This document shows positions 36,602 through 46,044 of a DNA stretch of 64,000 nucleotides, piece by piece; within the stretch, counting starts at the first letter, position 1, and the number at the start of each line of letters is the position of its first letter. This stretch comes from Syntrophus sp. PtaU1.Bin005 (GTDB lineage Bacteria > Desulfobacterota > Syntrophia > Syntrophales > Syntrophaceae): positions 1-64,000 of the forward strand of contig MVRU01000002.1 in NCBI GenBank assembly GCA_002067745.1, read 5' to 3'. Under the pieces are notes generated by a model. The model did no database searches. It had not been told where the DNA came from and worked only from the letters and a program-made list of their open reading frames with translations. Made by a program: the position numbers and the translations under genes.

Positions 36602-38035
36602 TCAACGTGCGATGCGGTCCAGCACAGTTCCATCCGCAGCGATCAGCGATACCTCGAGGGGCATCTTGCCGATCGCATGGGTGGAGCAGGAAAGGCATGG
36701 ATCGTAGCAGCGGATGGCGGCCTCGACCCTGTTGAGCATGCCCTCCGTAAGTTCGTTGCCTTTCACAAAGGCCTTCGCCACGGCTCCGGAGGCCGTATGC
36801 ATGGCCCAGTTGTTGTGGCCCGTGGCCACAATGAGGTTCACCCTTGTCAAGAGTCCGTTTTCGTCGGTGCTGTAGTCGTGGATCAGGGTCCCGCGGGGGG
36901 CTTCGATGACGCCCACTCCCTGGCCGGGAATATTCAGCTTCGTCGGATAGGTCCGAACGTCCCTGGACATAATATCCGGGTCGTCGAGCAGCTGACCGAT
37001 ACGTTCGAGACTGCTCAGGACTTCGATCATCCGGGCGTAATGATAATAGAGGGATCCTTCGACAGGCCTGCCGCCGTTGATCGTCCGGAAGTGACGGAAC
37101 TCCTCGTTGGCCATGGGCGTTCCGATCTCGTCAATCACATTCATGCGCCCCAGAGGGCCGACTCGATAGAAACCCTGGGGGAAGCCCTGCTTCCTGTAAT
37201 AAGGGTGCTTTAGAAAAGACCAGGGTTCCACGTGTTCGGCGATGTGCGAAAGGTAAGCAACGTCCTCAAACTGGGCGAGGTATTCCCCCTTCGCATCCTT
37301 TATGCGGATTTCACCGTCGTAGAGCTGCATGCCGCCTTTCTCATCAACAAGCCCCATGTAGTTGGAGGGGAAGGAAGCGAAGGTGTCGGCCAGGGCCTTG
37401 TTGGACTCGAGCCAGCCACGGGCGATGCCGATGGCGATTTTTCCGATTTCAATCATGTCATCAAGTTCGGAGGCGATGGCGTCACGGTCCTGCATACTGA
37501 GCGGTGCGTTAACCCCGCCGGGGACAGCGAAATTGGGGTGAACACGTTTGCCTCCCCCAAGCCTTTCGATGATCTGCTGGCCATAGCGGCGCAGATTGAC
37601 GGCCTTGATCGCCAGCTCGGGGTTGGCCTTGACGATCCCGAAGACGTTGCGCTCCGCAGGATCGGCATCGAAACCCAGGATGAGATCCGGTGCCGCTAGA
37701 TGGAAAAAGTGCATCCCGTGTGACTGGATGATCTGGCCCATGTGCATCAGCTCGCGCAGTAGATTTGCCGGCCGCGGCGGTTCCACCCGGGCAACGGCAT
37801 CGCAGGCCTTGGCGGCCGCCAGGTGATGGCTTACGGGGCAGATGCCGCAGATGCGCTGGGTGATCTGCGGCATCTCAAGATAAGGACGCCCTTCCGTGAA
37901 CTTCTCCAATCCGCGGAACTCGTCCACATGGAAAAAAGTCTCCTCAACCTCTCCCTGTTCGTTCAGATGAATCGTTATACGCCCGTGGCCCTCGATTCTC
38001 GTCACGGGTTCAATGGTTATTTTGCGAGCGCTCAT
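36602..38035 (-). CDS. hoxH: [NiFe] hydrogenase large subunit (group 3, HoxH/MvhA-like)
   Basis: 477 residues. The Ni ligands are RICGICPVSHH (Cys 63, 66) and DPCLSCSTHA (Cys 447, 450). VTRIEGHGR near residue 12 is the large-subunit opening motif. The chain continues 24 residues past His 453, the peptide removed by the protease encoded next. There is no export signal on the partner subunit, so the enzyme is cytoplasmic. Similarity to group 3 (NAD-, F420- or heterodisulfide-linked) enzymes is by look; the subgroup is not resolved. Confidence 0.92.
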   Translation of the reverse strand: MSARKITIEPVTRIEGHGRITIHLNEQGEVEETFFHVDEFRGLEKFTEGRPYLEMPQITQRICGICPVSHHLAAAKACDAVARVEPPRPANLLRELMHMGQIIQSHGMHFFHLAAPDLILGFDADPAERNVFGIVKANPELAIKAVNLRRYGQQIIERLGGGKRVHPNFAVPGGVNAPLSMQDRDAIASELDDMIEIGKIAIGIARGWLESNKALADTFASFPSNYMGLVDEKGGMQLYDGEIRIKDAKGEYLAQFEDVAYLSHIAEHVEPWSFLKHPYYRKQGFPQGFYRVGPLGRMNVIDEIGTPMANEEFRHFRTINGGRPVEGSLYYHYARMIEVLSSLERIGQLLDDPDIMSRDVRTYPTKLNIPGQGVGVIEAPRGTLIHDYSTDENGLLTRVNLIVATGHNNWAMHTASGAVAKAFVKGNELTEGMLNRVEAAIRCYDPCLSCSTHAIGKMPLEVSLIAADGTVLDRIAR

Positions 38036-38047
38036 GGTTGTTCTCCT

Positions 38048-38593
38048 TTAGTCATACTTGAAGTATTGGGGCGGAAGGACAACAGGCGTGCGCCCCGCGA
38101 GCAGTTCCGACAGGGCATAGAATATCGCATCGGCACTCGGAGGGCACCCGGGGATGAACAGATCAACCTTTACCACCTTGTCGACACCAACCACTTCATC
38201 GAGAGGGATGCCGAGTTCCGGGGAGTCGGGAATGAGGCCATCAACGGTGCTTTCCGTCTCCAGGTAGGCACGCTTTAATGTCGCCTGCGTTCCGCTGAGA
38301 TTACGCATGGCGGGAATGCCCCCGAAAGTGGCGCAGTCGCCCAGGGCGATAAGGATCTCGCATCGCTCGCGCATCTGCTTGGCGACTTCCACGTTATGGG
38401 TATTGCAGATGGCGCCCTCGAGAATTCCCACGGTCACACCCTCCTTCGGAGGGTGCTTCAGGTCCGTTATAGGGCTTGATGTAAATTCCACCAGCTCCAT
38501 CAACTTGAGGATGCGATCGTCAATGTCGAGAAAAGACATGTGACATCCGGCGCAACCGGCCAGCCAGTCTGTAGCAATCTTGACCTTTGACAT
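38048..38593 (-). CDS. hoxY: [NiFe] hydrogenase small subunit (HoxY-like)
   Basis: 181 residues. LAGCAGCHMSFLDID binds the proximal [4Fe-4S] cluster, followed by GILEGAICNTHNVEV, ALGDCATFGGIPA and IPGCPPSADAIFYALSEL. The absence of a Tat signal and the short length fit cytoplasmic group 3 enzymes. It lies 12 bp upstream of hoxH and 14 bp downstream of the NuoG-like gene. Confidence 0.92.
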   Translation of the reverse strand: MSKVKIATDWLAGCAGCHMSFLDIDDRILKLMELVEFTSSPITDLKHPPKEGVTVGILEGAICNTHNVEVAKQMRERCEILIALGDCATFGGIPAMRNLSGTQATLKRAYLETESTVDGLIPDSPELGIPLDEVVGVDKVVKVDLFIPGCPPSADAIFYALSELLAGRTPVVLPPQYFKYD

Positions 38594-38607
38594 GGATCAG
38601 TCTCCTT

Positions 38608-40392
38608 TCACTTCAATTCCTGTGCGGCGCGGGCCGAGATATCAGCGAAGGATGCGCCGATGTTTTTTCCCAGTCTGTCGCCCAGCATGGCGAGGATTTC
38701 CCAGTCAGGCTTGGCTTCTCCTTCGGGCTCCACGGCCTGGTTGGCCATCTGTACAATTCCTTCGGTATTGGTCAGGGAGCCGGACCGCTCCGACCAGATC
38801 GCAGAGGGAAGCACCACGTCGGCCCTGTCGGTAAGCAGGGAGGCGTAACCGGCCTGGAGGATGACGAAGGCGTCTGGATCCAATGTGTTCAGGATATCTC
38901 CTCCATTCCAATCCGCCTCGCCCAACATCGTGTAGAGGATCTTGGCCGAGGCTGGCTGGAAGCCGTTATTCATCCCGAATGCCACGGCAGCTCGCGTATT
39001 GACGCCCGGTTCAAGGGAGACGAAAACGGCTTTTGCGGCGAGCCTTGTGAGGGCCTGCGCCGCCTGCTCGGTGACATCCTTTCCATAGAGAACGGCCACC
39101 TTCTTCACGGTGTCGGCGATCTCGATCGCTTTCCCGATGTCTTCAATGTTCAGGGTGGTTTCGGCAACAGGGGACAGTCCGTTTTCCCCGTCATCGACTA
39201 CGATCAGCCGCGTCCCTTTGTCGACGAGACGCTTAACCAGGAAGGAGGCGACGGGCTGATCCGAAACGGGATTTGCGCCAACCACAAGAATCAGGTCGCT
39301 CCCTGAAAGGTCGCTGAGGTTGCCCGTTTTCTGAGCCATCAAATCAGGGGATGCGCCGGAGAGGAGGCCCACATTTTGGGCATTAAGTCCTTCCTTGAAG
39401 AGGCGGTTGGCTAGATACAGCGCTTCGTTGGTTGCGTCACCCGAAATCAGCAAGCCTATCTCCGTTGCCTTGGCATTTTCCATTTTGTCGGCGATTCCTG
39501 CAATGGCTTCTTCCCAGCTTGCCGTCTCAAGCTTTTTCCCACGGCGGATCATGGGCTGGAGAAGGCGCTTTCGTTCGTCATAGAGCGGTTCAAAACGGCC
39601 GCTTTTGCAGAGCAATCCGCCATTTACCGGTGAGCCCCAGTCACCTTCGATGCGCAGGACGTTGCCGCCCCGCGTTATGATCGATGTCCCGCAACCGATG
39701 CTGCACCGGTTGCAGATGCTCTTAACACGCTCCGCCTGATTGCTGCGTCCCATAAAAGAGCTGCGCCGGTCGGTAAGGGTTCCCGTGGGGCAAAACTGCA
39801 GGCAGTTGCCACAGGAAATACAGGTGGACTGGGAAAAAGGCATGTTGGCGTCTGCGCTGACCATCGCCAGGGATCCGCGCTGACTGAGCCCGAGGGTGTG
39901 GTTGGCAACAAGTTCATTACAGGCCCGTACACAGCGCTGGCACAACACGCAGCGGTTCTGGTCCATGAAGAAATACGTTCGGGTGGAATCTACGGGGAAT
40001 GCCCGGGTGTAAGTCGGAAAGACCCAGTGATCAATTCCATAGAGATATCCGAGGTTTTGCAGTTCACAATCACCGCTCATCTCGCAGAACGGACAGTAGT
40101 GGTTTCGCTCGGAAAACAGCATGTCCAGGATGAGCTTTCTGGCGGCCACCACTTTCGGAGATTCCGTTTCGACTTCCATGCCCTCAAAGACCGGAAACGT
40201 GCATGACGTTACAAGGCTTCTCTGTCCCTTCACTTCAACGACGCAAATTCGGCAGGCACCGATCGGTTCGAGTTTTGGGTGATGACAAAGTGTAGGAATG
40301 TTGATCCCCACTGATTTCGCGGCATCAAGAATCGTAACGCCCTGCGGCGCAAGCACTTCACTGCCGTTCATAGTGATTCTTATTTTAACCAT
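38608..40392 (-). CDS. NuoG/HoxU-like iron-sulfur subunit of the [NiFe] hydrogenase
   Basis: 594 residues, longer than HoxU (~240). The N-terminal 2Fe-2S ferredoxin domain (TLCHHPKLEPIGACRICVVE) is followed by the His-Cys NuoG segment (HYCPFCEMSGDCELQNLGY). Two 4Fe-4S motifs come next (CVLCQRCVRACNE, CISCGNCLQFCPTG), then another 4Fe-4S (CNRCSIGCGTSI) and a truncated molybdopterin-oxidoreductase-like domain (LISGDATNEALYLANRL, VVLPSAIWSERSGSLTNTEG). It carries electrons between hydrogenase and a partner dehydrogenase. AAGGAGG precedes the start. It heads the operon. Confidence 0.88.
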   Translation of the reverse strand: MVKIRITMNGSEVLAPQGVTILDAAKSVGINIPTLCHHPKLEPIGACRICVVEVKGQRSLVTSCTFPVFEGMEVETESPKVVAARKLILDMLFSERNHYCPFCEMSGDCELQNLGYLYGIDHWVFPTYTRAFPVDSTRTYFFMDQNRCVLCQRCVRACNELVANHTLGLSQRGSLAMVSADANMPFSQSTCISCGNCLQFCPTGTLTDRRSSFMGRSNQAERVKSICNRCSIGCGTSIITRGGNVLRIEGDWGSPVNGGLLCKSGRFEPLYDERKRLLQPMIRRGKKLETASWEEAIAGIADKMENAKATEIGLLISGDATNEALYLANRLFKEGLNAQNVGLLSGASPDLMAQKTGNLSDLSGSDLILVVGANPVSDQPVASFLVKRLVDKGTRLIVVDDGENGLSPVAETTLNIEDIGKAIEIADTVKKVAVLYGKDVTEQAAQALTRLAAKAVFVSLEPGVNTRAAVAFGMNNGFQPASAKILYTMLGEADWNGGDILNTLDPDAFVILQAGYASLLTDRADVVLPSAIWSERSGSLTNTEGIVQMANQAVEPEGEAKPDWEILAMLGDRLGKNIGASFADISARAAQELK

Positions 40393-40971
40393 ATGATGCT
40401 CCTCCTTGTATCATGCAGCGATTACTTAGATAAGCTTAATGGAAACCGTAACGGCCTGGAACCCGCAAAGAATTATTTGATTGCCTTTTCACAGAAAAAG
40501 TTATCATTAATTTATAATAACACTCGGAAATTAGAGATGTCAATCACTATGACAATGCTCCTCAAACTCAACTTCAGCTGCGGTAACCCATTTTGTGCGA
40601 CATGTTGAAGAGTATGCGGAACTTGGCAAAAACGTCTCTTATACGGATGGGTTAAACCAAAAAAATGATCGGGAGGTAAAAAAGCACCATCAAACGGGAA
40701 GATCGATGATCTTTTGAACATGTTCAAAAAAAACCGGGATCAGCCTGGAAAATGACTCCATGGGGATTTGTCGAACTGTCAGCGGGGCTGTGATCACTGG
40801 TTTGCTCTCTTATTCAGTTCATGGACCGGAAATCTTAAACTGGGAAAAAGGATGAAAGGCGGGTACGGCGTGCGGAAATAACGTATCGACAGCAGAGGAA
40901 GAGATAAGGGGATAGAATAAACCATTCTTCCAGATTCCCAAAATTCCGGGTTTTGTCGTGCAATAACCAAA
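40393..40971. other. intergenic region upstream of the [NiFe] operon
   Basis: About 580 bp between two minus-strand operons. Its right part contains scattered short open frames without support (for example a startless frame around 40585-40720). The left part holds the promoter listed separately. No gene is called. Confidence 0.3.
40514..40543 (-). promoter_or_regulatory. sigma70-type promoter of the [NiFe] hydrogenase operon
   Basis: Reading the minus strand: -35 TTGACA at 40543-40538, an 18-base spacer, then -10 TATTAT at 40519-40514. Transcription would start about 115 bases before the NuoG-like gene. Confidence 0.6.
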
Positions 40972-40999
40972 GGGGGTTTGACCGGACGGTCAAACCCCC
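40972..40999 (-). terminator. hairpin after the [FeFe] hydrogenase gene
   Basis: Perfect 12-bp stem, GGGGGTTTGACC (40972-40983) with GGTCAAACCCCC (40988-40999), and a 4-base loop, placed eight bases after the hydA stop. On the minus strand it is followed by CTTTGGTTATTG, a weak U-tract. Confidence 0.6.
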
Positions 41000-41007
41000 T
41001 CCTGGAA

Positions 41008-42834
41008 TCAGTGAACTCGCTGCTCCAAGTTTTCTGCGTGGTGTTCAGGCATCTCCGTCCCGCCCAACTTGACATCCTTGTGGGGAAGTTCGGTGCCCCG
41101 CTTTGTGTAGTGGGTGTGAAGAAGCCTGTGTGAAAGTTCTCCGTTTGGCTGCCCCAGGAAGGTCTCATAGGCCTTCCTGATTGAGGCGTTCTCGTGTGAC
41201 TGCCGGTGCTCCTGGACCTCGGAGTCATCTTCGTAGAGCGCCTGGGAGCGCAGTGTACGGATTTCGTTTGTCGTCGGAATCGGCTCACCGCCGCCGGCGA
41301 TGCAGCCACCGGGGCAGGTCATGAACTCGATGAAGGCCCAGTCCGCCTCGCCGGAACGGATCCTGTCGAGGATTTTTCTGGCATTAGCCATTCCATGGGC
41401 AACGGCCACTTTGACCTTTCCCAGTTCCCCCACCTCAAGAGCGGCTTCTTTAACGCCATCCAGGCCGCGGACGGGGGTCACGTCGAGACTCTGAAGGTTC
41501 TCACCCGTTACAACGGCGTAAACGGTCCTCAGCGCCGCTTCCATGACTCCTCCCGTGGCTCCGAAAATCGTTGCCGCACCGGTATACTCACCCATGGGGG
41601 CGTCGAAGGTTTCATCGGGCAGATTGACAAAGTCAATGCCCGCTTCCTTGATCATCCGGCCGAGTTCTCTTGTCGTGAGAACGTAATCCACGTCCCGGTA
41701 ACCCGATGCGCACATCTCAGGCCGCTGGGCTTCAAACTTCTTTGCCGTACAGGGCATGATCGAGACAACGACCATGTCTTTCGGGTCGACTCCTGCTGTC
41801 CTGGCATAATAGGTCTTGGCCATGGCCCCGAACATCTGCTGGGGCGATTTGCAGGTGGAAATGTGATCAAGAAGATCCGGGTAGAAGTGTTCACAGAACT
41901 TGATCCAGCCTGGGCTGCAGGAGGTGATCATCGGGAGGGCACCGCCGGTCTTGACCCTGTGCAGAAGCTCCGTCCCCTCCTCCATAATGGTGAGATCTGC
42001 AGCGAAGTTCGTGTCGAACACCTTGTCGAATCCAAGACGCCTCAGGGCCGCGATCATTTTTCCAGTTACAAGGCTTCCGGGGGGCATTCCGAATTCCTCG
42101 CCCAGGGCCGCACGGATTGCCGGTGCCTCCTGAACGACGACATGCTTTGTCGGGTCCTCGAGAGCCTTCCAGACTTTATCCACATCATCTTTCTCATAAA
42201 GGGCTCCCACGGGGCAGACCATGATGCACTGCCCGCAGGCGATACAGTTGGTCTCCAGCAGGGGAAGATTGAAGGCCGGCGCTACCTTGACTTCGCTGCC
42301 GCGCCACGACGGGGTCAGGACGTTGACGGTCTGGACCTTATCGCAAACGGCGACGCATCGGTGGCACTGGATGCACTTGCGGCTGTCGCGCACAATGGAT
42401 GGGCTCGACATGTCTATCATGCTTTCCCTCTGGTATTCCGGGTATGGGAAGCGCACTTCCCTCACTCCCGTAATTTCGGCCACCTTCTGAAGATCGCAAT
42501 TTCCGTTGCGGACGCAGTGGTTGCATTCCGTGGGATGATTGGACAGAAGCAGTTCGACGACCATGCGGCGCGCCGTTCTCACGCGCTCCGTGTTCGTCCG
42601 CACGACCATGTTGTTCGCTACCGGGTAAACACAAGAAGCCACAAGGCTTCTCATCCCGTCGACTTCCGTGACGCAGACGCGGCAAGCGCCCGGAAAATGA
42701 TCCAGCTCCTGGTAGGCGCAAAGGGTAGGAATCCTGATCCCCAGCTTCTTTGCCGCCTGCAGGATGGTTGTTCCAGGTTCAACTTGCACACTTTGGTTGT
42801 CTATCGTAACGTTTAACATTTCATTGGAATCCAT
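41008..42834 (-). CDS. hydA: [FeFe] hydrogenase catalytic subunit (HndD/HydA, multimeric type)
   Basis: 608 residues. N-terminal 2Fe-2S domain (TLCAYQELDHFPGACRVCV), His-Cys cluster (HPTECNHCVRNGNCDLQK), and two 4Fe-4S motifs (CIQCHRCVAVCD, CIACGQCIMVCPVG). The H-cluster domain has L1 TSCSPGW near 303, L2 MPCTAKKFE near 360 and L3 MTCPGGCIAGGG near 504, then the small-subunit-like C-terminal part. It catalyses H2 formation or oxidation. It is encoded last in an operon with NuoF-, HndB- and NuoE-like subunits, the arrangement of NAD(P)/ferredoxin-linked, often electron-bifurcating, hydrogenases. AGGAGA precedes the ATG by 10 bases. Confidence 0.94.
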   Translation of the reverse strand: MDSNEMLNVTIDNQSVQVEPGTTILQAAKKLGIRIPTLCAYQELDHFPGACRVCVTEVDGMRSLVASCVYPVANNMVVRTNTERVRTARRMVVELLLSNHPTECNHCVRNGNCDLQKVAEITGVREVRFPYPEYQRESMIDMSSPSIVRDSRKCIQCHRCVAVCDKVQTVNVLTPSWRGSEVKVAPAFNLPLLETNCIACGQCIMVCPVGALYEKDDVDKVWKALEDPTKHVVVQEAPAIRAALGEEFGMPPGSLVTGKMIAALRRLGFDKVFDTNFAADLTIMEEGTELLHRVKTGGALPMITSCSPGWIKFCEHFYPDLLDHISTCKSPQQMFGAMAKTYYARTAGVDPKDMVVVSIMPCTAKKFEAQRPEMCASGYRDVDYVLTTRELGRMIKEAGIDFVNLPDETFDAPMGEYTGAATIFGATGGVMEAALRTVYAVVTGENLQSLDVTPVRGLDGVKEAALEVGELGKVKVAVAHGMANARKILDRIRSGEADWAFIEFMTCPGGCIAGGGEPIPTTNEIRTLRSQALYEDDSEVQEHRQSHENASIRKAYETFLGQPNGELSHRLLHTHYTKRGTELPHKDVKLGGTEMPEHHAENLEQRVH

Positions 42835-42925
42835 ACAATTTTATTCTCCTATCAAGGGACGCTCCCTGCAGGCAGGCCCTTTGGCTCATTCCTGCAGGGA
42901 GTGCTGAAACATTAAAATTTCAGGA

Positions 42926-45900
42926 TCAGAGCTCCACATCACAGCGCAGGCACCGGGTCGCCTCTTTCATGGCGATCTCCCGGGCATATCCGAGTTCGAC
43001 CTCCAGGAAATTCGACTTCCGGAGAGATGATTCCATCTCAGGCATCGCTGCCATGGGGCATTCCACCGTTTCTTCATCCATGACGAAGGGGATGGAGATT
43101 TCTTCTTCCGGCGGGGGCGTCCAGGCCGGTTCGCCATTCTTCTTCCGGATGGAGGCATCGATATCGTCGGCGGCCTGGTGTCCTGCCGCGATTGCCTTGA
43201 TGACCGTGCTGGGGCCTGTGACAGCGTCCCCGCCGGCGAAAAACTTCGGGTTTGTCGTTCCGGAGCGGAACCCGTTGCCTGCTACATCGAAACAGGACCA
43301 TTTGTTGACGGAAACGTTGCTTCCCTCGGGAACAAAGGTCAGATCAGGCGTCTGGCCGATTGCGGCGATGACGGTGTTCACGGCAAGGGTGAAATTGGAC
43401 CCCTCGATCACGACAGGGCGCTTGCGTCCACTGGAGTCGAAATCCCCAAGGGTCATCCTCTGGCACTCGATCGCCGTGGTCTGTCCGTCTGATCCGATCA
43501 CCCGCACAGGCGCGACGAGGTACTCAATTTTGATTCCTTCGTGTTCGGCCGCTTCGATTTCCTCCTTGGCGGCGGGCATATCCTCCCGAAGGCGACGATA
43601 GAGGATGGTGACGTCAGCCCCGAGCCTCAGTGCCGTGCGCGCCGCGTCGATGGCGGAATTGCCGCCGCCGATGACGGCGACCCGGTCGCCCAGCGATTTC
43701 TGGCTGCTTGTCCAGGCCGCTTCGTTCATGTTGAAATCGCGCAGGAACTCAACACCGCCCCAGACGCCCTTGAGGTCCTCGCCCTCGATGCCCATTCTCT
43801 GGCTCTTGTGGGCGCCCGGTGCAAGGTAAACGACATCAAAGTCTCTGTTCACGTCATCCCAGGAGATGTCGCGTCCGACTCGAACGCCGCACTGAATAGC
43901 TACTCCAAGTTTCCGGATGTCATCGATTTCCCTGTTCAGAATTTCCCGGGGCAGCCGGTAGGAGGGGATACCCCAGCTGAGCATGCCGCCCGGAGTGGGA
44001 AGCTCTTCAAATACCTTGACGCTGTAACCGCGCAGCGCAAGGTCCCTGGCGCAGGTCAGGCCGGCAGGGCCTGCCCCGATCACGGCGATCTTTTCCTTCC
44101 GTGTCACGCTGACAGGCTTGATGTCAGGCCGAGGTGCCTGATCCGTAATGTATCGCTTCAGGTACTTGATGGAAACGGGTTCATCCAGGGTCCCCCGGCG
44201 GCATTTGGTCATGCACTGGTGGTCGCAGACGCGGCCGCAGGCTGAGGGGAAGGGGTTTGTTTTCAGCAGCACCTTGTAGGCATCCTCCACCCGGTCGGCG
44301 CGAACGAGCGCAATGTAGGAAGGAATGTCCATCTCGATCGGACAGGTATGCTGGCAGGGTGACTTGAAAAGAGCTGTACAGACAGCGGCGCGGCATTTTT
44401 TGTCGCGGATGTGCTCCTCATACTCATCCCGGAAATACCTGAGGGTGGAAAGCAGGGGATTGGGGGCCGTCTGGCCCAGACCGCACAGGGCGGCATCCTT
44501 GACCGTGTAGGCCATTTCCTCGAGAAGTTCGATGTCCCCTTCCTTCCCTTTTCCATTGCAGATGTTGGTGAGAATTTCGAGCATCCTCTTTGTGCCTTCG
44601 CGGCAGGGAGTGCACTTCCCGCAGGATTCTTCCTTGCAGAAATCCATGAAGAAACGCGCCATGTCGACGGCGCACTTGTCTTCGTTCATGACGATAAGTC
44701 CGCCGGATCCCATGATGGCGCCCAGTTCGGCCACCTTCTCATAATCGACGGACGCGTTGAGGTGCTGGATGGGAATGCAGCCGCCGGAAGGACCGCCGAG
44801 CTGTGCGGCCTTGAATTTCTTGCCGCCGGGGATCCCGTTGCCGATGTCATAGATGATGGTTCCCAAGGTTGTGCCCATGGGAACTTCCACGAGACCCACA
44901 TTGTTGACGTCGCCGGTGAGCGCAAAAACCTTCGTCCCCTTGGACTTTTCCGTACCCACGTTGGCGTACCATTCGCCGCCCCGCAGAACGATCTGGCCGA
45001 TATTAGCCAGCGTTTCCACGTTGTTGAGCACGCTGGGTTTTCCCCAAAGGCCGGCCTCGGCGGGGAAGGGCGGTCTCGGACGCGGCATGCCGCGCTTGCC
45101 CTCGATGGAGGTCATCAGGGCTGTTTCCTCGCCGCAGACGAAAGCGCCGGCGCCCTGGTAGATCTCGATGTCGAAATCAAAGCCGGTATCCAGGATGTTG
45201 TTGCCCAGAAGGCCCATTTCGCGGGCCTGCGCAAGGGCCACGTTAAGGCGCTGGATGGCAAGGGGATATTCGGCACGGCAGTATATGTAACCCTTGTTCG
45301 ATCCGATCGCCTTGGCGGCGATCACCATGCCCTCAAGAACGGCGTGGGGGTCCGCCTCCAGAACGCTGCGGTCCATGAACGCCCCGGGATCTCCCTCATC
45401 GGCGTTGCAGAGAACATACTTTGTGTCCCCTGTGAAGCGCTGGGCGAACTGCCACTTGAGCCCCGTCGGGAATCCTCCTCCGCCGCGGCCGCGCAGACCG
45501 GATGTGAGGACTTCCTGTACGATCTGTTCGGGCGTCAGTTCCGTGAGGGCCTTGGCCATGCCGGCATAACCGTCCCGGGCGATATACTCCTCGATGTTTT
45601 CCGGGTCGATGAGGCCGCGGTTACGCAGAACGCGGAGATCCTGGAGGGCAAAGAAAGGAATGTCCTGCATGGAGGGAATTCCCTCTTCCTTGCCCGGTTC
45701 CTTGAAGAAGAGTCTTTCCACGGGGCGTCCCTTGATAAAATGCTCTTCGACGAGTTCAGGGACATCCTCCGTCTTGATTTGCATATAGATGATACCCTCG
45801 GGGTAGACGACCATGATGGGCCCCATGGCGCAGAATCCGTTGCAGCCTGTTTCCACGACCTTGATTTCTTCCGACAGGTTGCGCTTATTGAGCTCGTCGA

Positions 45901-45985
45901 TAAGGGCTTTCTTGACGGCAATACTGCCCGATGCGTGGCACCCGGTACCACCGCAGACAAGTGCGTGCGAGCGAAAAACTTTCAT
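42926..45985 (-). CDS. NuoF-like flavoprotein fused to a GltD/NfnB-like NAD(P)H oxidoreductase
   Basis: 1019 residues. (a) Thioredoxin-like 2Fe-2S domain (residues 1-~100; CGGTGCHASG, CNGFCAMGP). (b) NuoF/HydB domain (~130-520) with FMN/NADH loops GLRGRGGGGFPTGLKW, CNADEGDPGAFMDR and GAGAFVCGEETAL, and the N3 cluster ESCGKCTPCREGTKRM. (c) A GltD-type module from ~540: CQHTCPIEMDIPSYI, CGRVCDHQCMTKCRR, FAD motif VIGAGPAGLTCARDL, NAD(P) motif VIGGGNSAIDAART and FFAGGDAVTGPSTV, ending in CLRCDVEL. It is the diaphorase of the [FeFe] hydrogenase with a second pyridine-nucleotide site. Coupling of NADH, NADPH/ferredoxin and H2 is inferred. Confidence 0.9.
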   Translation of the reverse strand: MKVFRSHALVCGGTGCHASGSIAVKKALIDELNKRNLSEEIKVVETGCNGFCAMGPIMVVYPEGIIYMQIKTEDVPELVEEHFIKGRPVERLFFKEPGKEEGIPSMQDIPFFALQDLRVLRNRGLIDPENIEEYIARDGYAGMAKALTELTPEQIVQEVLTSGLRGRGGGGFPTGLKWQFAQRFTGDTKYVLCNADEGDPGAFMDRSVLEADPHAVLEGMVIAAKAIGSNKGYIYCRAEYPLAIQRLNVALAQAREMGLLGNNILDTGFDFDIEIYQGAGAFVCGEETALMTSIEGKRGMPRPRPPFPAEAGLWGKPSVLNNVETLANIGQIVLRGGEWYANVGTEKSKGTKVFALTGDVNNVGLVEVPMGTTLGTIIYDIGNGIPGGKKFKAAQLGGPSGGCIPIQHLNASVDYEKVAELGAIMGSGGLIVMNEDKCAVDMARFFMDFCKEESCGKCTPCREGTKRMLEILTNICNGKGKEGDIELLEEMAYTVKDAALCGLGQTAPNPLLSTLRYFRDEYEEHIRDKKCRAAVCTALFKSPCQHTCPIEMDIPSYIALVRADRVEDAYKVLLKTNPFPSACGRVCDHQCMTKCRRGTLDEPVSIKYLKRYITDQAPRPDIKPVSVTRKEKIAVIGAGPAGLTCARDLALRGYSVKVFEELPTPGGMLSWGIPSYRLPREILNREIDDIRKLGVAIQCGVRVGRDISWDDVNRDFDVVYLAPGAHKSQRMGIEGEDLKGVWGGVEFLRDFNMNEAAWTSSQKSLGDRVAVIGGGNSAIDAARTALRLGADVTILYRRLREDMPAAKEEIEAAEHEGIKIEYLVAPVRVIGSDGQTTAIECQRMTLGDFDSSGRKRPVVIEGSNFTLAVNTVIAAIGQTPDLTFVPEGSNVSVNKWSCFDVAGNGFRSGTTNPKFFAGGDAVTGPSTVIKAIAAGHQAADDIDASIRKKNGEPAWTPPPEEEISIPFVMDEETVECPMAAMPEMESSLRKSNFLEVELGYAREIAMKEATRCLRCDVEL

Positions 45986-46044
45986 TAAATCTTATCCTCC
46001 TCTGTAAATGGAATCCACAATTGGGGACAACCGTCCCCGTCCCC

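Noticed and set aside
40585-40720. Open frame containing HFVRHVEEYAELGKNV upstream of the [NiFe] operon
   Set aside because: No good start codon or Shine-Dalgarno and no family match; could be a relic but cannot be supported.
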